A stretch of DNA of 64,000 bases, from contig NZ_FZPC01000001.1 in assembly GCF_900187975.1 (NCBI RefSeq), forward strand, positions 310,001 to 374,000. Reading direction: 5' to 3'. The notes below the pieces were generated by a model, which saw nothing but the letters and a program-made list of their open reading frames with translations, was not told where the DNA came from and ran no database searches. Below, in pieces: positions 55,741-64,000 of the stretch. Origin of the DNA: Pseudomonas delhiensis. Lineage in GTDB: Bacteria > Pseudomonadota > Gammaproteobacteria > Pseudomonadales > Pseudomonadaceae. Every line of letters starts with the position of its first letter. The first letter of the stretch is position 1. Both the position numbers and the translations under genes were made by a program.

Positions 55741-55803
55741 TTATTTGCTCCTTGTTGCAGTTACCAGCCAGGGCGGAACGAAGGCGTCCGCCCCGGCTAC
55801 GGA

Positions 55804-57162
55804 TCAGACCAGTGCCGCCTTGCGCACCGGCCCTTGCGCGTCGCCCTCGCCTTCCCCCTTCCCCGCATCCGTCAGCGTCAGGTACTTGGTCTCCGGCGCC
55901 CAGGCCATGGAGATCAGCGCGCCGAACAGGAGGATGCCGGCGAGGATGGCCATGGTCGGGTTGAGGCCGATGCCGGCCACGCTGACCGGCAGCAGGAAGG
56001 TGCTCAGCGCCGAGCCCAGGCGGCTGGCGGCGGTGGCCAGGCCGATGCCGCCGGCGCGCACTTCGGTGGGGAAGCTTTCCGCCGGGTAGACGCCGACCAG
56101 GTTGCTCACCGCCGAGAGCACCAGGGTGAACAGGCCGAAGGTCGCCACCATCAGCCAGGCCAGGCTGCCGGGCAGCAGCACCAGCAGGAAGAGCGCGGCG
56201 GAGAGGATCAGGAAGGAACCGATGAGGAAGCCGCGGCGGGTGAATTTCACCGTGCACCAGATGCCCACCAGGGCGCCCACCACCAGCAGCGCGTTGAGCA
56301 GCATCTCGGTGCCGAAGCCCTCGGCCAGGTCCATCTTCTGCAGGATCGACGGCAGGAAGGTGTAGATGGCGAAGTACGGCATGACGATGCAGATGAAGAA
56401 CAGGCAGTTGAACGCGGTGCGCTTGCGGTACTGCGCGCTGAACAGTTGGCGGAAGCCGCCCTTGTGTTCCTCGGCGATCTCGTCGTCGAGCACCACGTGC
56501 GCGCCCAGGTGCTTGCGCACTATCGCCCGGGCCTCCTCGATGCGGCCCTTGTGCACCAGCCAGCGTGGCGATTCCGGGGTGCCGATGCGGGCGATCAGGA
56601 TCATGGCCGCGGGGATCGCCGAGGACGCCAGCATCCAGCGCCAGGCGTCGTCGCCAAGGCCGAGCATGGCGGTGCCGACGAAGGTGGCGGCGACGTAGCC
56701 GAAGGTCCAAATCACGCTGAAGGAGCCCAGCAGCACGCCGCGGTGCTTCTTCGGCGAGAACTCCGCGAGCATGGCGTGGCCGACGCTGAAGTCGCCGCCC
56801 AGGCCGATGCCGATCAGCACCCGGCAGAGGAACAGTTGCAGCGCGGTCTCGGCGAAGAACTGCAGCAGCGAGGCCAGGGTGATCAGCACGAAGCTGATGA
56901 GGAAGATCTTCTGCCGCCCCAGGTGGTCGGAAATCCAGCCGAAGAACAGGCTGCCGAAGAACAGGCCGAGCAGCGCCGAGCTGCCGATCAGGCCCTGCCA
57001 GAAGGGGTCGAGGTTCAGCTGCGGGTTGATCAGGGTGAAGGCGATGCCGATCAGCCCGAGGATGTAGCCGTCGGTGAAGTGGGCGCCGAAGGTGAGGCCG
57101 GCGATCTTGATGTGGAACCTGCCGATGGGCAGGTCGTCGATTCTGGCTGTGTTACCCGACAT
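55804..57162 (-). CDS. MFS transporter (metabolite:H+ symporter type)
   Basis: 452 residues, twelve helices. FGWISDHLGRQKIFLISF in loop 2-3, FLCRVLIGIGLGGDFSVGHAMLAEF, and the central ESPRWLVHKGRIEEARAIV loop are as in aromatic-acid/sugar symporters. The C-terminal tail is acidic then basic. Last gene of the operon that begins with the Fae homologue. Its substrate probably feeds the aldehyde and aldo/keto enzymes. Confidence 0.88.
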   Translation of the reverse strand: MSGNTARIDDLPIGRFHIKIAGLTFGAHFTDGYILGLIGIAFTLINPQLNLDPFWQGLIGSSALLGLFFGSLFFGWISDHLGRQKIFLISFVLITLASLLQFFAETALQLFLCRVLIGIGLGGDFSVGHAMLAEFSPKKHRGVLLGSFSVIWTFGYVAATFVGTAMLGLGDDAWRWMLASSAIPAAMILIARIGTPESPRWLVHKGRIEEARAIVRKHLGAHVVLDDEIAEEHKGGFRQLFSAQYRKRTAFNCLFFICIVMPYFAIYTFLPSILQKMDLAEGFGTEMLLNALLVVGALVGIWCTVKFTRRGFLIGSFLILSAALFLLVLLPGSLAWLMVATFGLFTLVLSAVSNLVGVYPAESFPTEVRAGGIGLATAASRLGSALSTFLLPVSVAGIGLNPTMAILAGILLFGALISMAWAPETKYLTLTDAGKGEGEGDAQGPVRKAALV

Positions 57163-57281
57163 GATCGTCTCCGAGTCTTTTTCTTGTTGTCTGAACGGAA
57201 GGGTGACCGCCGCACCGGTCGGGGCGGCGGCGGTTGGCGGAACTCCTTAGCGGCGTGGCCGCGGCTGCGTGCGCGGCGGCG

Positions 57282-58717
<1,436 letters not shown>

Positions 58718-58721
<4 letters not shown>

Positions 58722-59752
58722 GCCACGGCCTCCGTCAGCGAAAAGGTCTCGCGCATCGGCCGGGCCACGCGGAGGATACGCTTGCCGGCGGTGTAGTCGT
58801 TGATGACGTCGCAGGGCGTGTAGTTGCGTTCCAGCTCGTAAAGCTCCTCTTCGTCCAGGCGCGTTTCCAGGGCCGCCAGGGCGCTGTCAAACTGCGCGGT
58901 GCTGTCGGCGCCGACCAGCATGCAGTCCACGCCGGGGTGGTTGAGCACCCAGGCCTGGGCGATCTGCGCGTTGCTCAGGCCGCGGCGCCGGGCCACGCGC
59001 TGCACCGAGCGGGCGATCTCGAAGGAGGCCTCGTCGGCGTACATCTGCTGGGTGAAGAAGTCGGTCTGGTTGCGCGTCGATTGCGCATCGCCGGTCAGCA
59101 GGCCGCGGGCCAGCGGGCTGAATACCGAGACGCCGAGGCCCTGGTCGCGGCAGAAGGGGATCATCTCGCGCTCTTCCTCGCGGTAGGCGCAGTTGAGCTG
59201 CAACTGCATGTTGATCGGCTTGACCCAGCCGTTGCGCTCGCAGGCCATGAGGATTTTCGCCAGTTGCCCGGTGAGCATGGTGGACACGCCGATGTAGCGG
59301 GCCTTGCCGGCGCGGACGATGTCGTTCAGCGCGCCCATCACCTCTTCCACCGGGGTGTTCAGGTCATAGAAATGCAGCATGTAGATATCGACGTAGTCCA
59401 TGCCCAGGCGGGCCAGGGAAGCGTCGATGCTGTCCATGATGTGCTTGCGCGAATGGCCGCTGGCGTTGATGCCCTGGCGGGTGCCGTAGCCGACCTTGGT
59501 GGTGACCACGATGTCCTCGCGGCGTACCAGGCGCTTGAGGATGCGCCCGACCACTTCCTCGCCGACGCCGGCGGAATAGAAGTCGGCCAGGTCGATGAAG
59601 TTCACCCCGGCGTCCAGGGCGTGCTTCACGATCGGCCCGCTCTTCTGTTCGTCGAAGATCCATGGCTTCCAGTCCGGGGTGCCCATGTTCATGGTGCCCA
59701 GGCACAGCTTGGAGACCTGCAGGCCGGAGTTGCCGAGACGGATGTACTGCAT
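58718..59752 (-). CDS. Aldo/keto reductase
   Basis: 344 residues of the AKR fold. Catalytic Asp/Tyr in NFIDLADFYSAG (Tyr near 57), Lys in VTTKVGYG and His in IYMLHFYD. NADPH-side residues near GADSTAQFDSAL at the C-terminus. It can reduce an aldehyde or ketone in the same pathway as the aldehyde dehydrogenase. Starts 10 nt after the Fae homologue. Confidence 0.9.
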
Positions 59753-59762
59753 GGCGGCGACC

Positions 59763-60275
59763 TCAGGCTTTGGGGGTGTAGAAGGGGTTGGCGATCTGCT
59801 GCACCACGTCGGCCAGCTGCGCGCGCTCGGGCTTGCAGGCCAGCGCCGCGCGGATGGCGGTGCGGCAGGCGTTGTAGTTGTTCAGGTAGACGGCATCCAG
59901 GTCGTCGCAGGCCGGATTGACCCAGTTGGCGGTGACGATGGCCCACTCGTCCTCGGCCTCGGCCGGCAGGGTGCCGTCCAGCAGCGCCTCGGTGACGGCC
60001 TTGGCGATGCCGGCCTGGGACGCGCCCCAGGTGGCGTTGGCGTGCAGGTCGCCGCCGATCGGGGCCTTGTTCACGTAGAGGGTCATCGGCTTGACCGGGA
60101 TGTTCGGCTGGGCGATCACCATGAACGGACAATGGCCCTGGCTGGGCGAGGCCAGGCTGCCGGCGAAGGCCTGGCCGGCCGGGCCGTTGCGCGGGCCGAG
60201 CAGGATGTTGATGTGCGCGGCGTTGACGCCGGGGCCTTCGAAGCCTTCACCTATGTAGAGAGCGAGCTGTTTCAT
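59763..60275 (-). CDS. Formaldehyde-activating enzyme (Fae) homologue
   Basis: 170 residues. Fae features are recognisable: IGEGFEGPGVNAAHINILLGPRNGPAG with the conserved His at 21, then APNIPVKPMTLYVNKAPI and GASQAGIAKAVTEALLDG. True Fae condenses formaldehyde with tetrahydromethanopterin; Pseudomonas is not known to make that cofactor, so this homologue probably handles a different aldehyde or pterin/folate. ATG with GAGG seven bases upstream. First gene of a four-gene operon with aldo/keto reductase, aldehyde dehydrogenase and MFS carrier. Confidence 0.85.
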   Translation of the reverse strand: MKQLALYIGEGFEGPGVNAAHINILLGPRNGPAGQAFAGSLASPSQGHCPFMVIAQPNIPVKPMTLYVNKAPIGGDLHANATWGASQAGIAKAVTEALLDGTLPAEAEDEWAIVTANWVNPACDDLDAVYLNNYNACRTAIRAALACKPERAQLADVVQQIANPFYTPKA

Positions 60276-60442
60276 GGGTACCTCGTGGGATAGTCGGGGC
60301 GAGCGGAGGCGCGGGCCGCGAAGGTCCGTGCGCAGGGCTGCGGGGCAGCCGGGTTCAGTGATCGGTTCGCGACGGGGCTGGGAAGCGGGGGAGCAGAGGG
60401 AAGAAAGGCATGGCGCAATCGCTCGTTGTTGTTGTCGGGAGC

Positions 60443-60519
60443 CGTTGCGCAATTTTTTAGCACCGGCCCGTTGCGGGCCGGTAAGCATAAAAACTCAAGG
60501 AGCTATGAGTTCAACTCAT
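60443..60519. promoter_or_regulatory. Dyads upstream of the Fae operon
   Basis: A TTGCGCAA word at 60443-60450, a GC-rich hairpin ACCGGCCCG / CGGGCCGGT (60464-60484) and the dyad ATGAGTT-c-AACTCAT at 60505-60519. They lie 170-245 bases from the Fae start and up to the end of the opposite lipoprotein gene, so either operator or 3' hairpin roles are possible. Confidence 0.35.
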
Positions 60520-60530
60520 AACCGGGGCGA

Positions 60531-61130
60531 TCAGATGCCGACCTTGTCCAGGGCCTTGCCCACGCCCTGCCAGAAGCGTTGCTGGCGGCGCACCTCGTAG
60601 CCGCTGGCGGCGATCTGCGCCGGTTCCTGGACCAGCCGGGTGCGGGCGATCTCCGGCTCGGCCAGGCGCGCCTCGATCAGCTGCAGCGGGCCGTCGCCCT
60701 CGCTGTGGCTGCGCTTGGCGGGCACGCGGTCCTCGTCGTAGCGCAGGTAGTAGACGCCGCCGGCCCTGGCTTCGAGCATGAAGCTGGCGATGCGGGTGAA
60801 GTCCAGCGGGCCGTCGGCGAAGAAGGTCCAGAAGCTGCCGAACAGCGGCCGGCGCATTTCCAGCTTGAAGCTGCCCGGCTCGAACTCCAGGGCCAGGTAG
60901 CCGTTGCTCGGCAGGCTGCCGATCAGCTCGTTGTTGAGGAACAGCCCGGGCGCTTCCAGCTCCTCGTCGGCCCACTGGTTCTGCGGGCGGTAGAGGTAGA
61001 CCAGGGCGTGGCGCGCATCGCTGGGCTGCAGCGGCGCGAAGGCCTGGCCGTCGGTGGCGCCGAAGAAGGCGCCGGGGGAACTGCAGCCGGCCAGCAGCAG
61101 GAGAACCAGGCCCAGCAGCGATCGCAACAT
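60531..61130 (-). CDS. DUF2846 lipoprotein
   Basis: 199 residues. Lipobox LLLAGC (Cys at 16). Typical DUF2846 features: ALVYLYRPQNQW, APGLFLNNELIGSLPSNGYLALEFEPGSFKLEM, and YYLRYDEDR. Probably an outer-membrane or periplasmic-face lipoprotein of unknown role. Transcribed on its own between the Fae operon and the acyltransferase gene. Confidence 0.8.
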   Translation of the reverse strand: MLRSLLGLVLLLLAGCSSPGAFFGATDGQAFAPLQPSDARHALVYLYRPQNQWADEELEAPGLFLNNELIGSLPSNGYLALEFEPGSFKLEMRRPLFGSFWTFFADGPLDFTRIASFMLEARAGGVYYLRYDEDRVPAKRSHSEGDGPLQLIEARLAEPEIARTRLVQEPAQIAASGYEVRRQQRFWQGVGKALDKVGI

Positions 61131-61215
61131 GCGTCAGTCCCTTCTTGTGGTCATGCTGCGAGCATAACCAGCGCTGGCCGCCGAGCCACCCGCCGAAAGT
61201 CCGGGTGGCGGCGCC

Positions 61216-62493
61216 TCAGGGCAGGGTCGCCGGGCGCCGCTGCGCCGCCTGCGGTAACAGGTGGCGCACCAGCCACTTGCGCGTGGGTACCACCAAGCGC
61301 TCCTGGAACAGCACGCAGCTGACCACCATGAACAGCAGGAACAGCGGGTACAGCCACAGCGACAGCTGCTGCTCGGTGGCCGCGGTGATGCAGTAGGCCC
61401 AGTCGGCCAGGCAGTCGCCCGGCGCGCGGATCAGCTTCTCGGTGCGCGAGAACAGGGTGAACAGCGGCACGTGCAGGGCGAACAGCGACAGCGAGGCCGC
61501 CCCCAGGCGCGGCGACCAGTGGCGGATCGCCGGGCTGTGCGGGTCGCGCGGCAAGGCGCTGATGTACACCAGCACCAGTTGCGCCGGCAGCAGCAGGCCG
61601 TTGTGCAGCAGGAAGTACCAGTGCCGCGCGCCCTGGGTGTAGAGGTAGTCGGCGGCGAGGAAGTTGGCCACCACGAAGCCGCCCAGCGCCAGCACCGCGC
61701 CGGTGCCGGGCAGGCGGCCGCCGTCCTTGTGCTCGCGGAACAGGCCGTAGGCGAGGATGCCGCCGAGGAACTCCGGCAGGCGCAGGATGGGGTTGCGGTG
61801 CAGCAGGCCGGTCCAGGGCATGCCGTACTGCTGGTGCAGCGCCAGCAGCAGCGGCGGCACCAGGTACAGCAGCCAGAGCGCCAGCAGCGCCCGCCGCTTG
61901 TTGCCGATGCGCATCAGCCGCGGCGCCAGCGCCGGGAAGCAGAGGTAGAAGAAGAACAGCGTCGACAGCGACCAGAGCGGCGCGTTGAAGGTCAGGTACA
62001 GCGGGTTCCAGGCCTGCAGCATGGTCAGCTGGAGGATGCTGTTGAACAGCAGCTCGCGGTCGCTCATCCAGTGGCGGAACAGTTCCGGGTGGGTCTGGCC
62101 GAGGTGGTCATGGGTGTCGTAGACGACGAAGCGCGGGGTGGCCTGGTCCAGGTCCGGGCCGATGCCCAGCTGGCTGATCAGCAGCAGCACGCCGATGGTC
62201 AGCAGGATCGAGAAGATGTGGATCGGGTAGAGGTTGGAGAAGCGCTTGGTGAGGAAGCTGCGCGGGCTCTCGCGCAGCTGGCCGTCGGTGACGTAGACGT
62301 GGGCCAGGAGGAAGCCGGAGAGCACGAAGAAGGTGCTGGTGGCGAAGAAGCCCAGGCTGGTCAGCTCGTCCAGCCCGCGGAACTTCTGCTCCGCCGGGTA
62401 GACGTGCAGGGTGTGGTAGACCACCACGTACATCCCGAGCAGGAAGCGCAACCATTCCAGCCCGATGAACCTTTCCTTGCGGATCTTGTTCAC
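61216..62493 (-). CDS. Acyltransferase family 3 membrane protein
   Basis: 425 residues from GTG 62493 with AAGG upstream. About ten helices. RFIGLEWLRFLLGMYVVVYHTL carries the catalytic-type Arg/His region; FFVLSGFLLAHVYV and TKRFSNLYPIHIFS follow, the pattern of OafA/OpgC-type O-acyltransferases. Likely acylates an envelope polysaccharide or glucan. Follows the phospholipase D gene by 42 nt on the same strand. Confidence 0.88.
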   Translation of the reverse strand: MNKIRKERFIGLEWLRFLLGMYVVVYHTLHVYPAEQKFRGLDELTSLGFFATSTFFVLSGFLLAHVYVTDGQLRESPRSFLTKRFSNLYPIHIFSILLTIGVLLLISQLGIGPDLDQATPRFVVYDTHDHLGQTHPELFRHWMSDRELLFNSILQLTMLQAWNPLYLTFNAPLWSLSTLFFFYLCFPALAPRLMRIGNKRRALLALWLLYLVPPLLLALHQQYGMPWTGLLHRNPILRLPEFLGGILAYGLFREHKDGGRLPGTGAVLALGGFVVANFLAADYLYTQGARHWYFLLHNGLLLPAQLVLVYISALPRDPHSPAIRHWSPRLGAASLSLFALHVPLFTLFSRTEKLIRAPGDCLADWAYCITAATEQQLSLWLYPLFLLFMVVSCVLFQERLVVPTRKWLVRHLLPQAAQRRPATLP

Positions 62494-62535
62494 GACCTTC
62501 TCCCGTTTCCCCGGGTGCCTGCCCCGGCGGGCGGC

Positions 62536-63693
62536 TCAGCGGCGGCGGTCGAGGAAATTCACCACCACCCGGTCGAGCCAGCCCCACAACCGCTGGTGCA
62601 GGCGCATCCACAGGGAGCGGCCGTGCCACAGCGTGAAATCGATCTCCCGGCTGGCGGCGAAGTCGGCGATCAGGCAATCGGCCACCGCCGCCGTGAAGTC
62701 GGCGTCCAGTATCTCGATATTGGCATCCAGATTGAACCGCAAGTTCCAATGATCGAAGTTGCACGAACCGACGCTCGTCCAATCGTCCACCAGCACCACC
62801 TTCATGTGCAGGAAGCGCGGCTGGTACTCGAAGATGCGGATGCCGGCGCGCAGCAGGCGCGGGTAATAACGCTGCCCAGCATAGCGCACGGGGGCGTGGT
62901 CGGTGAGCCGCCCGGTCAGCAGCAGGCGCACCTCCACCCCGCGCCGCGCGGCCTTGCGCAGGGCCCGGCGGACCTTCCAGGTGGGCAGGAAATACGGCGT
63001 GGCCAGCCAGATGCGCTGCTGCGCGCCGTTCAGGCTGCGCACCAGCGACTGCAGGATGTCGCGGTGCTGGCGGGCGTCGGCGTAGGCCACCCGGCCCTGG
63101 CCGCTGCCGCCGATGGGCGTGGGCGGCAGGCGCGCCGGGTGCACCGCTTCCAGCGGGCACCAGGCCTTGGCCTGCAGGCAGGCGTGCCACTGGCGCTCGA
63201 ACAGCACCAGCCAGTCGGCCAGCACCGGGCCCTGCATCTGCACCATCACCTCGTGCCAGGCGCTGGCGTTCTCCGGCACCGACCAGAACTCGTCGGTGGC
63301 GCCGGCGCCGCCGACGTAGCCGACGTATTGGTCCACCAGCAGCAGCTTGCGGTGGTCGCGGAACAGGTTGCGCCAGCCGCCGCGCCAGCGCAGCGGGTTG
63401 TACAGCCGCAGCTCGCCGCCGGCCTCGCGCAGCCGGCGGCCCCAGGCGCTGCCCAGGCGCAGGGCGCCGAAGCCGTCGAACAGGCAGCGTACCGCCACGC
63501 CGCGGCGCAGGGCGTCGATCAGGGTTTCCAGCAGCAGCTCGGCGCAGGTGCCGCCTTCCACCAGGTACAGCTCCAGGTCCACCTGGCGCTGCGCCCGGGC
63601 AATGGCCGTGAGCATGCTCGGGAAGAAGTTCTCCCCGTCCACCAGCAGGGCGAAGCGGTTGCCGCTGCGCCAGGGGAAGACCGGCCCGCTCAC
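62536..63693 (-). CDS. Phospholipase D-type cardiolipin synthase-like protein
   Basis: 385 residues with two HKD motifs: HRKLLLVD (in FRDHRKLLLVDQYVGYVGGAG) and HMKVVLVD (in FLHMKVVLVDDWTSVGSCNFD). This is the layout of ClsB/ClsC-type cardiolipin synthases, which join phosphatidyl groups. No N-terminal membrane helices are present, as in ClsB. GTG start overlaps the preceding gene's stop by 4 nt (GTGA). Confidence 0.88.
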   Translation of the reverse strand: MSGPVFPWRSGNRFALLVDGENFFPSMLTAIARAQRQVDLELYLVEGGTCAELLLETLIDALRRGVAVRCLFDGFGALRLGSAWGRRLREAGGELRLYNPLRWRGGWRNLFRDHRKLLLVDQYVGYVGGAGATDEFWSVPENASAWHEVMVQMQGPVLADWLVLFERQWHACLQAKAWCPLEAVHPARLPPTPIGGSGQGRVAYADARQHRDILQSLVRSLNGAQQRIWLATPYFLPTWKVRRALRKAARRGVEVRLLLTGRLTDHAPVRYAGQRYYPRLLRAGIRIFEYQPRFLHMKVVLVDDWTSVGSCNFDHWNLRFNLDANIEILDADFTAAVADCLIADFAASREIDFTLWHGRSLWMRLHQRLWGWLDRVVVNFLDRRR

Positions 63694-64000
63694 CGCTGGG
63701 CGAAGATCAGCACGGCGCCCACCGGCACCGCCAGGTTGATGGTCTGCAGGCCGGCGAGCTTGCGCAGCTTCTCAACCCCCGGCGCCAGGCCGAAGTCGGC
63801 GGCGTCGAGGATCAGCGGCGACAGCGTCACCACCTGGAAGCGCCGTTCGTCCAGGCGCGTCACCAGCACCTCGGCGCGGTACGCGCGGCTGGCGCCGTGC
63901 AGGTCCAGGCGCAGCGGCAGCGGCATCTCCAGCTGCGCGCCGTTGGCCAGGCCGAAGATCGGCCCCAGGTCCAGCTGCGCGTCCACCGTGGCCTCGGGAT
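63690..64000 (-). CDS. YceI-like protein, N-terminus beyond the window
   Basis: The minus-strand frame is open to the right edge, so only the last about 103 residues are visible. LPLRLDLHGASRAYRAEVLVTRL, LSPLILDAADFGLAPGVEKLRKLAGL and the final VPVGAVLIF fit the lipocalin-like YceI fold that binds polyisoprenoids. It is upstream of, and translationally coupled to, the phospholipase D gene. Confidence 0.75.
   Translation of the reverse strand, partial: PEATVDAQLDLGPIFGLANGAQLEMPLPLRLDLHGASRAYRAEVLVTRLDERRFQVVTLSPLILDAADFGLAPGVEKLRKLAGLQTINLAVPVGAVLIFAQR

Overview
The window reads as chromosomal DNA of a high-GC Pseudomonas, most likely a relative of P. aeruginosa or P. citronellolis/nitroreducens. 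The gene order formyltetrahydrofolate deformylase, MvaT, exonuclease I, a RDD/SpoIIM/DUF4129/DUF4350/MoxR/DUF58 operon, PilZ protein, small lipoproteins, universal stress protein, pyruvate kinase, enoyl-CoA hydratase, ferredoxin reductase, GGDEF cyclase and class I fumarase matches my memory of the PA4314-PA4333 region of P. aeruginosa. Species assignment is inference.

Layout. 1-3.9 kb: the end of a uracil permease, a flippase-like membrane protein, a tandem array of composite palindromic repeats, a zinc alcohol dehydrogenase and a small unknown protein. 3.9-25.6 kb: the conserved core block, with most genes separated by clear terminators or linked by 4-nt start/stop overlaps. 25.6-27.6 kb: repeats, a Fic/YhfG-type toxin-antitoxin pair whose antitoxin is only 55 codons and whose toxin seems to start at CTG, a ribbon-helix-helix protein and a DJ-1/PfpI protein. 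27.7-39.5 kb: a catabolic block with GMC oxidoreductase, enolase-superfamily dehydratase, MFS carrier, aldehyde dehydrogenase, porin and two related LysR regulators, then a third LysR, a cysteine hydrolase and a XapX protein.

39.5-42.9 kb is an AT-rich accessory patch: gene remnants, a transposase-associated motif and one CapA-like gene with an unexplained N-terminal domain. 42.9-55.1 kb is an amino-acid or amide catabolic island: LysR, M20 amidohydrolase, MFS and DUF2817 zinc hydrolase on one side; a DUF1302/DUF1329 outer-membrane pair in the middle; LysR divergent from a DadA-like oxidase, RidA and an amino-acid-binding protein on the other side. 55.2-55.7 kb holds a decayed membrane-protein locus. 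55.8-60.3 kb is an operon with a formaldehyde-activating-enzyme homologue, aldo/keto reductase, aldehyde dehydrogenase and MFS carrier. The end carries a DUF2846 lipoprotein, an acyltransferase, a two-HKD phospholipase D protein and the start-truncated copy of a YceI gene.

No rRNA, tRNA, complete insertion sequence or CRISPR array was seen. The most notable signals are the Fic/antitoxin pair, a 44-bp block shared by two promoter regions of the 33-36 kb regulon, the Fae-homologue operon, the CapA fusion, a 141-bp nested palindrome, and a duplicated module of DnaA-box-like sequence plus hairpin.
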